62,371 nt of DNA from NCBI GenBank assembly GCA_913055785.1, contig CAJXLJ010000014.1, positions 1-62,371 on the forward strand. Direction: 5' to 3'. Positions 34,728 through 44,600 of this stretch are shown here, one piece after another. A model generated the notes under the pieces. It saw only the letters and a list, made by a program, of their open reading frames with translations. It was not told the DNA's origin and made no database searches. Made by a program: the position numbers and the translations under genes. Position 1 is the stretch's first letter. Every line of letters starts with the position of its first letter. This DNA comes from an uncultured Parvularculaceae bacterium (lineage in GTDB: Bacteria > Pseudomonadota > Alphaproteobacteria > Caulobacterales > Parvularculaceae).

Positions 34728-36893
<2,166 letters not shown>

Positions 36894-36907
36894 CTTCAAG
36901 CTGACGC

Positions 36908-36945
36908 CGACGTTCAGGACGCGTGTTTGCGCCCTGAATGTTCTT
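36908..36945 (+). terminator. Probable terminator of katG
   Basis: An imperfect stem ACGTTCAGGaCGC with GCGcCCTGAATGTT, loop GTGTTT, begins about 15 bp after the katG stop and ends in TTCTT. Stem is good, T-run poor. Confidence 0.55.
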
Positions 36946-37165
36946 GACCACCAGGCGGGCGTTGTTTCAGGAAACGAGGGGCAAGGGAAACCCGAAAGCC
37001 GTCTTGGCAGGGATTGCCGAAGGGCATACCATCTATGGCTGCGCGGCGGTTGGCTTTGATGTTGCAACGCCAACTTGGCATTTATGCGAGCTGCAGGGTG
37101 CGCCCGGGACGGGCGTTGCCGACTGTTTCAAATTGAGGCGTGTCAGCGCAGAAGGAGCGGGGATA
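36946..37165 (+). other. Leader region before the glycosyltransferase gene
   Basis: About 220 bp with an open frame continuous with the GT2 gene but lacking any family similarity. I read it as untranslated leader because a strong AAGGAG (37152-37157) precedes the ATG at 37166. No other gene seen. Confidence 0.5.
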
Positions 37166-38233
37166 ATGGAAGTTGATGTTTCTGCGCTGAGGGTCTTTGG
37201 CATTCTCGCAGGGGCGGCGTTAATCCTGATCGGTATGCTCGCCCTCAGACGGGCGCAGCCTTCCGCGCCTTTCTTCTCGACAATCGTGTTCGGCGGTGCC
37301 GGGGTCGCGCTTGTCTCCATTTTTCCGCAACTGGCGACGGTCCTGAACGATGTTTTGTCGATCGGCGCTTATCCCGGTAGTCGATTGATCGCACTTCTCC
37401 TGGTGGCGATACTGGTTCTGTGGGTGTTGTTCTCATTTCAGGAAGCGCGTCTGGTGCGCACCAAAGAACAGGTTGATCGCCTGATCCGCTACAGCGCTGT
37501 CAAAGAGCTTTCCCAGTCAACTGAAGTCGCCGGCAAAATTCCGTCAGGCGCCATCATGGCGGTTATTCCGGCGTTCAATGAGGCGGACAATATCGGCGGC
37601 GTCCTCAAGGCGTTTCCGAAAGAGCTTTTCGGCGCGCCCGTGACGCCGTTGATTATTGACGACGGCAGCACCGACGGCACGCGGGAAGTCGCTGAGGCCC
37701 ACGGCGCCGTTGTCCTGCGCAGCCCGTTTCAGCGCGGCGGCGGGGCGGCGATCCGTCTGGGGTTCGATGCGGCGGAAAAATTCGGGGCCAGGATCGCTGT
37801 TAATCTTGATGCGGACGGCCAGAACGATCCGGCGGAAATGGCCGGGCTCATTGAACCGATCATCAAGGGCGAGGCTGACGTGGTGATCGGCTCGCGTATT
37901 CTGGGCAGCCATGAAATCACCCATTGGTGGCGGCATGTCGGGGTCAAGCTTTTCAGCGCGCTCTTCAATTCCCTGATGGGCGCGCGCATCACGGATATTT
38001 CCAGCGGTTATCGCGCGATCCGCGTCGACAAACTGGCGGGGCTGCGGCTGATGCAGGATCAGTATCACACATCCGAGTTTCTGATGATGTGCGCCAAGCA
38101 AGGGTATCGGATTAAAGAAGCGCCGATTCATTTCCGCCGCCGCACTAGCGGGACGAGCAAGAAGGGCAATGAGCTTCTTTATGGTTTCCGGTTCGCCCGA
38201 GCGCTCCTTACAACCTGGCTGCGGGCCGGTTGA
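37166..38233 (+). CDS. DUF2304-glycosyltransferase family 2 fusion (polyprenyl-phosphate type)
   Basis: 355 aa from the ATG at 37166. The N-terminal ~110 residues carry three membrane helices and match the DUF2304 type (FGILAGAALILIGMLALRR, SRLIALLLVAILVLWVLFSF then FQEARLVRTKEQVDRLI). The rest is a GT-A glycosyltransferase: AVIPAFNEADNIGGVLKAF, LIIDDGSTDGTREVAEAHGA, NLDADGQNDPAEM with DxD, and SSGYRAIRVDKLAGL. This is the dolichyl-phosphate mannosyltransferase / GtrB-like group that loads a sugar on undecaprenyl phosphate. Followed at once by gtrA, which supports that role. Confidence 0.88.
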   Translation: MEVDVSALRVFGILAGAALILIGMLALRRAQPSAPFFSTIVFGGAGVALVSIFPQLATVLNDVLSIGAYPGSRLIALLLVAILVLWVLFSFQEARLVRTKEQVDRLIRYSAVKELSQSTEVAGKIPSGAIMAVIPAFNEADNIGGVLKAFPKELFGAPVTPLIIDDGSTDGTREVAEAHGAVVLRSPFQRGGGAAIRLGFDAAEKFGARIAVNLDADGQNDPAEMAGLIEPIIKGEADVVIGSRILGSHEITHWWRHVGVKLFSALFNSLMGARITDISSGYRAIRVDKLAGLRLMQDQYHTSEFLMMCAKQGYRIKEAPIHFRRRTSGTSKKGNELLYGFRFARALLTTWLRAG

Positions 38234-38268
38234 TCCATGCGGCTGTTGAAACGCGGGCGCGCCTGGTC

Positions 38269-38661
38269 ATGACCCGTTTCGATTCCAGGTTTCTCCGTTT
38301 TGCACTGGTCGGCGCCGGCGGTTTCGCCGTCGACGCCATCATTCTTTCCGCAGCAGTCCATGGAGCGGGGCTCAATCCTTTCGCGGGGCGGATTCTTTCC
38401 ATCGCCGCGGCGATGCTGGCGACATGGCTCATGAACCGCCGCTTCACTTTCGGCCGCCGGGATGCGCCGACGGCGCGTGAAGGCGCCGGATACGCTTCTG
38501 TAAAACTTGCCGGACAAGTCCTGAATTATGCGGTCTATTCCGGGCTTCTGCTCTTGTCGCCCCTGCGAGCGCCGGTGGCGGCGCTGGCGCTGGCGTCGAT
38601 TGTCGTCATGTTTTTCAATTACACGTTGCTCGATCGCTGGCTTTACCGGCGAGGCGCCTAA
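38269..38661 (+). CDS. GtrA-family membrane protein
   Basis: 130 aa with four membrane helices (SRFLRFALVGAGGFAVDAII, AGRILSIAAAMLATWLMNRR, GQVLNYAVYSGLLLLSPL, APVAALALASIVVMFFNYTL). RFALVGAGGFAVDA and the TFxxR-like NRRFTFGRR are typical of GtrA, proposed flippases for undecaprenyl-phosphate sugars. I chose the ATG at 38269; a TTG at 38230 overlapping the GT2 stop is also possible. Its 3' end overlaps the convergent GT-C gene by 4 bp. Confidence 0.88.
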   Translation: MTRFDSRFLRFALVGAGGFAVDAIILSAAVHGAGLNPFAGRILSIAAAMLATWLMNRRFTFGRRDAPTAREGAGYASVKLAGQVLNYAVYSGLLLLSPLRAPVAALALASIVVMFFNYTLLDRWLYRRGA

Positions 38662-40481
38662 TCGACATCGCCGCAGACCGATAAGTCGGCCTTGTTCAAG
38701 TCAGGTTTGAAAATGCGCAACGGGGCTGCGCCTTCGACATCGATTTCGTCCAGCCAGTCCGGCGTGTCGCCATTGATGAGGCGTTCCGACAAGGTAGCTT
38801 CGGCCGGATCGTCGCTGCCGGTGATGACGCCGCTCGGGCAGAAGACGACATAGTCGGCAGCGAGATCCCGCAGCGTGCAATAGGCTTCGCCGGAAGGGCC
38901 GTCGAAGAAAAGCTTGCTTTTGACCATTGTGCCGAGATTACGGTGATAGAACGCGGCCGTCACTGAATGATCGGTCATGGCGATAATTTCCGGACCAATG
39001 TCGAAGTGATTAATAAATAGCCCGGTAGGCAATTGCCTAAGCGCTTCGACATGTTCGAACGTCTGGCATTCCAGTTTGGTCTGAACGGTTGCCAACTCGG
39101 GATTAGCATGCTCGCCCGCTTCCAGCTTGGCGTAGACGGCGGCGAGCGAGAGAGCGAGATAGGGCAGGGGCGTAATCCATAATCCCCGTCCGACAAGACG
39201 GCTGAGCGCGCGCGGCGAAGGCGCTTTGATCCTGTCACGCATCTGGCCGAGCATGATCGCCGGCGGGAGGATGGCCATGGCGTGGGCGAACGGCGCGCCG
39301 CGCAACTGCCAGATCGTGATCAGGAACGGCAGCGCCACGAAGCCGGTTAAAATAACGACTTTCAGGCGTTCGTCTCCGGTCCGCGTTCGTATCAGGTCTA
39401 CGCAAATGACGAGGGCGATAAGAGGAATGATATAAATCGAAAACGCTTCGAAACCTTCTCTTTGAAACACGCTGACCATGTCCTTGGCGGCGCGACCGTA
39501 TAAAAACCAGGCTTCTATATCTTCAGGCGCGAGCGAACTGTAGGGGCCGGCCGCCAGGCATTGCGGATAGATCGCTACGGTGACCCCGACCGCTGCTGCG
39601 CCAGCGATGGCGGCTGCGATGGCTCTGGCTCTTATCGTATTCAGACGCGGTGACAGCCAATAAAGCGCTAGCGCGCCAAGGCCGCTCATGAAAACACCCA
39701 GCGCATAGGGCGGCGTATAAGCGTCGCAGTAGACTTTCATTGGCGCGCCGCCCGCCTTTTCGAGGAACATGACAGTGAATGACAAAAGCACGAGGCCTGA
39801 GCCAAAGTAAAACAACGGAGCGGTGCGCCGTTTCGTCAACCACGGCAGACCGACGCCCAGCGCGGTTGCGACCACGAAGTGAATGACTTCCATGCCGATC
39901 GCCATCATGAAAACGCATGAGGCGGCGGCGGCGAACGCCCATTTTGGCGCATCGAAACTTCGGACGACGGCGAACAGCGCGCAGAAAATCAGGATCATCT
40001 GTGCGCCGTGATGATCGATCCTGCCAGGAACGAATTGCCATAATACGGTATAGGCGCAAGCCGTTATCAAGACGCCCGCATAGGCGGCGCGCCGGCCCCC
40101 AAATAATGCGGCTGCATGGGTCGCGGTCCAGAAACACGCGAAAAGCAGCAGCAACGGAAATAAGGCAAGCATGAAAAACTCGGCGCCGCGCTCACCGAGA
40201 AATGGTTTAGCAGCAAGGATCATCGCCGCCATTGGTGCGTCGAGCAGTCGAGAGAAGTGCATGTCCCCGCCTTCCTCGGACTGCAGGCGGTATTGATGTA
40301 CATCCGCCCAGGCTTGGCCGTCGAGCCAGTCACGCACCTGTTGCAGGCGCATGTAATCGTCGTTGTCGACAAGCTGAAAAGCGCTGAGCTTATCAATGTT
40401 TATGACTAATAAGGCTGTCGCCGTACAAAAATAGGCGATCAGCAAAAACCAGCGAGGAACACAAGTCTGATGGCGGTTCAT
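38658..40481 (-). CDS. GT-C-type polytopic membrane glycosyltransferase (GtrC/STT3-like)
   Basis: 607 aa with about eleven membrane helices spread over residues 10-450 and a C-terminal soluble domain. The first periplasmic loop holds LVDNDDYMRLQQVRDWLDG and MHFSRLLDAPMAAMILAAK, an acidic DxD-like pattern with an Arg as found in STT3 and PMT-type GT-C enzymes. The C-terminal domain (TKLECQTFEHVEALRQLPTG) has paired cysteines. Together with the neighbouring GT2 and GtrA genes it fits a lipid-linked sugar acceptor enzyme, though on the opposite strand. Exact acceptor (LPS, pilin or other) unknown. Confidence 0.8.
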   Translation of the reverse strand: MNRHQTCVPRWFLLIAYFCTATALLVINIDKLSAFQLVDNDDYMRLQQVRDWLDGQAWADVHQYRLQSEEGGDMHFSRLLDAPMAAMILAAKPFLGERGAEFFMLALFPLLLLFACFWTATHAAALFGGRRAAYAGVLITACAYTVLWQFVPGRIDHHGAQMILIFCALFAVVRSFDAPKWAFAAAASCVFMMAIGMEVIHFVVATALGVGLPWLTKRRTAPLFYFGSGLVLLSFTVMFLEKAGGAPMKVYCDAYTPPYALGVFMSGLGALALYWLSPRLNTIRARAIAAAIAGAAAVGVTVAIYPQCLAAGPYSSLAPEDIEAWFLYGRAAKDMVSVFQREGFEAFSIYIIPLIALVICVDLIRTRTGDERLKVVILTGFVALPFLITIWQLRGAPFAHAMAILPPAIMLGQMRDRIKAPSPRALSRLVGRGLWITPLPYLALSLAAVYAKLEAGEHANPELATVQTKLECQTFEHVEALRQLPTGLFINHFDIGPEIIAMTDHSVTAAFYHRNLGTMVKSKLFFDGPSGEAYCTLRDLAADYVVFCPSGVITGSDDPAEATLSERLINGDTPDWLDEIDVEGAAPLRIFKPDLNKADLSVCGDVD

Positions 40482-40601
40482 TTACCCGAAGGCGCCGACG
40501 CGCCCGTGTAGAAGTCATTAAAACAACAATGGCGTGAGCGCCCGTTCTCACCATTCCTCTCCATGGTTTCCGAATAATTAACGTCTGTCAGGTTCAATAT
40601 G

Positions 40602-40674
40602 CGCTTGTTTGTTCGTGGAAATGGAACCGTCGTCATGAACGTTATGCAGCCCCCGGCCATCCGCTTGTTTGTTC
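40602..40674 (+). repeat. Two 13-bp direct repeats 60 bp apart
   Basis: CGCTTGTTTGTTC occurs at 40602-40614 and 40662-40674, exactly 60 bp apart. They lie 120-190 bp upstream of the GT-C gene and at the start of the small membrane protein frame, so they may be regulatory sites or chance. Confidence 0.5.
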
Positions 40675-40907
40675 TTTGGTGGTCCATCATGTGGCGCTGC
40701 GTGGTTTACGGTTTTTCCGGCGCCATTGTCGTCAGCATCATCCTCGGCGTGGCGCTCGGCCTTATGGGCGCCAGCAAGGAGACGATGACGCAGGTCGGAG
40801 AGATCGCCGGCGTCGCAGTCGGGGTTACAGCCTGTCTCTATGCTGGCTGGTCTCGGCTGGGAAGAAGCCTCGGCGCGCCGGGCGTTTCGATGTTCAAAGG
40901 TCGGTGA
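40635..40907 (+). CDS. Small two-helix membrane protein
   Basis: About 90 aa from the ATG at 40635 (MNVMQPPAIRLFVLWWSIMW); an ATG twelve codons earlier is in frame. Two hydrophobic helices: VVYGFSGAIVVSIILGVALG and VGEIAGVAVGVTACLYAGWS. No family recognised. A conserved-looking gene between the glycosylation set and the pilin leader, but coding status rests on the clear two-helix pattern only. Confidence 0.55.
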   Translation: MNVMQPPAIRLFVLWWSIMWRCVVYGFSGAIVVSIILGVALGLMGASKETMTQVGEIAGVAVGVTACLYAGWSRLGRSLGAPGVSMFKGR

Positions 40908-40956
40908 AAAGAACCAGCTCTTCCGCACAGGAAGGTTACCGATTTGTAATCTAATA

Positions 40957-40974
40957 GATTAACGTTTGTTAATC
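40957..40974 (+). terminator. AT-rich palindrome followed by a T-run
   Basis: GATTAAC (40957-40963) pairs perfectly with GTTAATC (40968-40974), loop GTTT, followed by TTTTT. It lies 50 bp after the small membrane protein. Works as a weak intrinsic terminator or as a palindromic operator upstream of the flp gene. Confidence 0.45.
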
Positions 40975-41278
40975 TTTTTGGTTATCAAACCGTTGTTTAT
41001 TTGCAACGCTTACAGCGATTTGAATCGAATAATTCTGTCTACAGACTTTTCCGCCTGTTAAGTGGTTAACAAAACGTAACTTTTTCTTGAATTTCCCCAA
41101 CAGATTCTGCACGATGACAAAAGGGTGCAAACCCGGCCGTATGCTATTTGACGATCTGGCCTGCGAAAGTTGTTTCCAGTTTCCAGACGGACTGAAAGTG
41201 GTCGTGGGAGAATGTCCGGCAAGGTCCGGGAGTTCTGAAGGCTCACAGGCTTGCGGCGGTCTACGTCTCGCCCATTAA

Positions 41279-41320
41279 CCTCAGGGTGAGGCGGTGTTGT
41301 AGTTGGAAGGGAAACCTTCC
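41279..41320 (+). promoter_or_regulatory. Two hairpins in the flp mRNA leader
   Basis: CCTCA-GGG-TGAGG (41279-41291) and GGAAGG-GAAA-CCTTCC (41305-41320, a perfect six-pair stem closed by a GNRA tetraloop) lie directly upstream of the pilin ribosome-binding site (GGGGAA near 41330). Such 5' stems often stabilise highly expressed pilin mRNAs; the role here is inferred. Confidence 0.55.
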
Positions 41321-41343
41321 GTAGCCATTGGGGAACTGAGAGC

Positions 41344-41541
41344 ATGCTTAAATTACTCGTTAACACTTCTGAATGGGTTCACGGTCTGAAAGAACGCGCC
41401 AAGAAAGACATCGAAGGCGCTTCTCTGATCGAATACTCCCTTCTGATCGCCCTGATCGCGGCGGCGACGATCGCGTTGATCGTTTCCATCGGCGGTAAGG
41501 TGACGACGGCTTGGACGAACCTGAACAATAACTGGAACTGA
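41344..41541 (+). CDS. flp: Flp-type major pilin (type IVb)
   Basis: 65 aa prepilin. After a 25-residue leader the conserved cleavage site IEG|ASLIEYSLLIALIAAAT appears: cleavage after Gly25, mature residue +5 Glu30 and +6 Tyr31, as in Flp/PilA pilins (GxxxxEY). The remainder is one hydrophobic helix and a short polar end (TTAWTNLNNNWN). CpaA, about 11 kb downstream, would process it. It is the only Flp-like major pilin in the window and is closed off by a strong terminator. Confidence 0.96.
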   Translation: MLKLLVNTSEWVHGLKERAKKDIEGASLIEYSLLIALIAAATIALIVSIGGKVTTAWTNLNNNWN

Positions 41542-41563
41542 GCCAGTGCGGGCTTCGTGAATA

Positions 41564-41601
41564 AAAGCGGCGGGGCCAGCGCAAACCGGCCCCGCCGCTT
41601 T
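41564..41601 (+). terminator. Strong intrinsic terminator after flp
   Basis: A perfect 14-bp stem (41564-41577 with 41588-41601), loop of ten bases, begins with AAAGCGGCGGGGCC and ends in TTTATCGTTT. It lies 22 bp after the flp stop and 180 bp before cpaB, so it likely keeps pilin mRNA far more abundant than the assembly genes. Confidence 0.88.
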
Positions 41602-41646
41602 ATCGTTTAAATCGGCGGATGGCGCCGGATTTGCGAGTACAATAAT

Positions 41647-41675
41647 CCAACGCCGTGAAGACCAACGCCGTGAAG
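41647..41675 (+). repeat. Tandem 15-bp repeat upstream of cpaB
   Basis: CCAACGCCGTGAAG occurs twice (41647-41660 and 41662-41675) separated by one base, a period of 15. It sits between the flp terminator and cpaB, 110 bp before cpaB, and could be a small duplication or paired regulator site. Confidence 0.6.
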
Positions 41676-41784
41676 GGATGAATTTCCCGATGGCGCCTGG
41701 AACAGCCGCGAGGACCAATTTTCGCCCATCCGTATAAGATCGCTCGACAGAGCGGACGGGGGCGGCGCTTCCTGAAAGAGGAGC

Positions 41785-42795
41785 ATGTATATGCGTAATT
41801 TGTCTTTGGTCGTCCTTTTCGCCGCTTTAGTGCTTGGCGTTCTCGCCGTAACAGGCGTGCGGGGGCTGTTGCAGTCCCGGCCCGGCCCGGCGGCGCAAAG
41901 CTCGGATGATGCCGTTGCCGTCAGCACTGTCGTGGTTGCGCGTCAGCCTCTGGAATTCGGTACGGAACTGACCCCTGAAGTCCTTCGCGAAGTTGCATGG
42001 CCGAAAAATGCGCGCCCGGACGGCGCCTTCTCTTCGGTTAATGAGCTTTTAGGCAGCGAACGGCGCGTGGCGCTGCGGTCGATTGCTCCGAACGAGCCGG
42101 TGCTGAAAGACAAGATTTCCGGCTATGGCGGCCGTGCGGCCTTGAGCCAGATAATCGAAGAAGGCATGCGGGCGGTTACGATCCGGGTCAACGACGTGTC
42201 CGGCGCCGGCGGATTTGTCCTGCCGGGAGACAGGGTTGATGTTCTTCATACCGTATCGCCGAATAATATTCGCATAGAAACGGTCACCAACATCCTGCTT
42301 CAGGATATCCGCGTTCTCGCTATCGATCAGATCGCCGACGAAAGTCAGGAGGGCGCGATTGTCGTGAAAGCGGCGACCCTCGAGGTTACGCCTCTTGATG
42401 CGCAAAAAATCGCACTTGCTTCAGAAGTCGGTCAATTATCGCTCACCTTGAGAAATTCTGCAGTCAGCGATGAAGATGAAGAAATCGCGACGCGCACCGT
42501 GCGTTACGGAGACCTCAATCCTTCGCAGCCTGTCAAGCAGACAACCGCGGCGCCCACGCCATCCCCTTACGGGTCGGTTCGAATAACCCGCGGCATGTCG
42601 CGCTCGACGCAAAGCGTCGTTCGAGAGCGTAACAATACACAGGCGACGACGGGCTCGCTTTCACGGGCGCGTTTTACGGCGCCGCCGACATCGTCCATGT
42701 CTTCAACGCCGAAATTTATGGGGGCTTCGCCAGATGCGCCGCAACCGGCGGAAGTCGCAAACTCTGAACCGACGGCGCTTACGCCGCAGGATTGA
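41785..42795 (+). CDS. cpaB: Flp pilus assembly protein CpaB
   Basis: 336 aa, also called RcpC. N-terminal anchor (LSLVVLFAALVLGVLAVTGV), a SAF-like domain (VVVARQPLEFGTELTPEVLR, then VALRSIAPNEPVLKDKI) and the RcpC block ITIRVNDVSGAGGFVLPGDR-like (AVTIRVNDVSGAGGFVLPGD). A Ser/Thr/Pro-rich unstructured tail of about 85 residues ends the protein. GAAAGAGGAGC precedes the ATG. First gene of the main assembly operon. Confidence 0.95.
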   Translation: MYMRNLSLVVLFAALVLGVLAVTGVRGLLQSRPGPAAQSSDDAVAVSTVVVARQPLEFGTELTPEVLREVAWPKNARPDGAFSSVNELLGSERRVALRSIAPNEPVLKDKISGYGGRAALSQIIEEGMRAVTIRVNDVSGAGGFVLPGDRVDVLHTVSPNNIRIETVTNILLQDIRVLAIDQIADESQEGAIVVKAATLEVTPLDAQKIALASEVGQLSLTLRNSAVSDEDEEIATRTVRYGDLNPSQPVKQTTAAPTPSPYGSVRITRGMSRSTQSVVRERNNTQATTGSLSRARFTAPPTSSMSSTPKFMGASPDAPQPAEVANSEPTALTPQD

Positions 42796-42811
42796 TCTAT
42801 GAATTCCTTTA

Positions 42812-44311
42812 ATGGGGGTGCTTGTGTTGCGTTTTAATATCCGTCTCTCCTTTCTAAAAGGCGTTATGTGCGGACTGTTCGCGGGCGTCATGGCTGCGGC
42901 CCCGGCCTGCGCCTTCGCTCAGGCGGAAGCGCTCATTCGCAATGCGCCGCAGGAGGAGCTGATATCGATTTCCGCCGGCCAGGGGCCGTTTACTGGTGAA
43001 GTTACAGTTCCCGCCGGCAAGTCAGTCATTTTACGTTTCGACCAGACTGTTGTCGATGTGATGGTGGGTAATCCTGAAATCGCCGATGTCATCGCCTTGA
43101 CTGACAAAAGCGTTTATGTCCTCGGCAAGGATATCGGGCCGACCAGCCTGACGCTTTACGGCCGCAACCGCCGGCTGCTCGGCATTGTCGACCTGCAGGT
43201 CTCCTATGATCTTTTGAATCTCAAACGCCGTTACTATGAACTGATGCCTGGCGAAAACATTCAGGTTCGCCCGAGCGGCGCTTCGGTTGTGCTGAGCGGA
43301 ACAGCCTCCAGCAGCAGCGTTTCGGAAAAGGCCTCGAGCATTGCCCAACAATATGCGCCTAACAGCGTGGTCAACATGCTTGATATCAGCCAGTCCCAGC
43401 AGGTCATGCTCAAGGTCCGGTTTGCGGAGATCAAGCGCACGGCGTCCAAAGCCATGGGGCTCAACACCAATGTGCTTTTCAATTCAGGGCAGGAAGTCGG
43501 CCTTTTCAATTCGGGCATATTGAATCCTGATGCGTTTGCGTCGGCATTCGGCGCATTCAAGCTGGGCGACGTGTCCATCGAACTGCTGATGGACGCTCTT
43601 GAAGAAAAAGGCATCGTCAAAACGCTTGCTGAACCGACGCTGGTCGCGATTTCCGGCGAGCGCGCGAGTTTCCTCGCCGGCGGTGAGTTCCCTGTGCCGG
43701 TCAGCGCTACAGGAAGTCAGTCAGGGGAATTCACAGGTCTTCGCATCGGCATCGAATTCAAGGAATTCGGCGTCCGCCTCGGGTTCACTCCGACGGTGCT
43801 CGGCGACACCATCAATCTCGTCGTTGAGCCGGAGGTCAGCGCCCTCGATCCGGAAAGCGGCATTCAACTTCTTGATCTGGTCATTCCCGGCCTGACGACG
43901 CGCCGGGCCAGAACGACAGTCGAACTAAAGAACGGCCAAAGCTTCGCTATCGCCGGCCTTCTTCAGGAAGACTTTATGGAAGAAGTCAAACAACTCCCGG
44001 GTGCAGACAACCTGCCGATTTTGGGCTCGCTCCTGCGCAGCGCTTCATACGAACGGCAGGATACGGAACTGGCGATCATCATCACGCCCTATATCGTCGA
44101 GCCGGCGGCGGACGCTGCATTGGCGCTGCCGACCGATAGCCTGATTTTGCCTCATGAACTTGAATTGTTCTTCCTTGGGCAGGTTGAGGGCAACGCCCAG
44201 GGCGGCGCCTGGATCCCGCGCCAGTTTTACAAGAACGCTGCAAAAGGCGAGACCGAGACTGTTACGACTTACGGCGGCGTCGACGGTAATGTCGGCTACA
44301 TTCTGGAGTAA
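42812..44311 (+). CDS. cpaC: Tad/Flp secretin CpaC (RcpA)
   Basis: 499 aa outer-membrane secretin of the pilus. A signal peptide (about 1-37, ending PACAFAQA) is followed by the pilus/BON-like N-domain (GKSVILRFDQTVVDVMVGNP; VYVLGKDIGPTSLTLYGRN). The C-terminal secretin domain follows, with ALEEKGIVKTLAEPTLVAIS, GERASFLAGGEFPVPVS, and the late VELKNGQSFAIAGLLQEDF, LPILGSLLRSASYERQDTEL blocks. The tail (after 435) contains the ...GGAWIPRQFYKNA segment typical of the family. Start at 42812 has a weak ribosome-binding site. Confidence 0.96.
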   Translation: MGVLVLRFNIRLSFLKGVMCGLFAGVMAAAPACAFAQAEALIRNAPQEELISISAGQGPFTGEVTVPAGKSVILRFDQTVVDVMVGNPEIADVIALTDKSVYVLGKDIGPTSLTLYGRNRRLLGIVDLQVSYDLLNLKRRYYELMPGENIQVRPSGASVVLSGTASSSSVSEKASSIAQQYAPNSVVNMLDISQSQQVMLKVRFAEIKRTASKAMGLNTNVLFNSGQEVGLFNSGILNPDAFASAFGAFKLGDVSIELLMDALEEKGIVKTLAEPTLVAISGERASFLAGGEFPVPVSATGSQSGEFTGLRIGIEFKEFGVRLGFTPTVLGDTINLVVEPEVSALDPESGIQLLDLVIPGLTTRRARTTVELKNGQSFAIAGLLQEDFMEEVKQLPGADNLPILGSLLRSASYERQDTELAIIITPYIVEPAADAALALPTDSLILPHELELFFLGQVEGNAQGGAWIPRQFYKNAAKGETETVTTYGGVDGNVGYILE

Positions 44312-44317
44312 AGTTAA

Positions 44318-44584
44318 ATGACGCTGAAACGGAATATAATGACAGGCGTAGCGCTGGCGATTTGCGGCGGTTGCGTCAGCCTTGACGAACCGATCTCAAG
44401 TGATTTCGGTAAAGCCTACCATGCAAACATGGCGGCGCAGATCGTTGATCCGGAAGCGGCCGAAGGTGCGCCGACGATGGATGGGCAGCGGACTGACGCG
44501 GCTATCGAAAGATATAGAACGGACACCATCAAAGAGCCTGAAGAAGCCAAGGGAGTTGAGTTCGGCAATTCGGGCGGAGACTAG
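44318..44584 (+). CDS. Small lipoprotein in the CpaD position
   Basis: 88 aa. Short lipoprotein signal with GGC lipobox (MTGVALAICGGCVSLDEPIS), then SSDFGKAYHANMAAQIVDPE and DGQRTDAAIERYRTDTIKEP. The FGxAxxxNMAAQIxxP string resembles the extreme C-terminal motif of CpaD pilotin-like lipoproteins (FGCATxxNLAxQVxxP), and the DGQR...ERYR box recurs in Tad-linked proteins as I recall. It lies 6 bp after cpaC, where cpaD is expected. Probably a minimal CpaD-like secretin accessory; this is inference. Confidence 0.6.
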   Translation: MTLKRNIMTGVALAICGGCVSLDEPISSDFGKAYHANMAAQIVDPEAAEGAPTMDGQRTDAAIERYRTDTIKEPEEAKGVEFGNSGGD

Positions 44585-44600
44585 TCAACGGGATTAAGTC

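Larger units (their letters stand above)
40908..41343 (+). other. Long upstream region and structured leader of the Flp pilin gene
   Basis: 436 bp without a supported gene. 40920-41090 is AT-rich with several TTAA elements (40959, 40969, 41058, 41066), reminiscent of CtrA half-sites but none with the standard seven-base spacing. From about 41130 the base composition shifts and becomes structured: a CCTCA-GGG-TGAGG hairpin and a GAAA-tetraloop hairpin follow. Probably promoter plus a long 5' untranslated region; a small RNA cannot be excluded. Confidence 0.5.

Noticed and set aside
40478-40690. Minus-strand 70-codon frame upstream of the GT-C gene
   Set aside because: Overlaps the GT-C start and the small membrane gene; no motif, no ribosome-binding site.
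40957-41070. Full CtrA binding site upstream of flp
   Set aside because: TTAA elements are present but none has the standard seven-base spacing, so I list it only as a weak observation.
41058-41366. Minus-strand 102-codon frame over the flp leader
   Set aside because: Antisense to the flp leader and start; composition does not look coding.
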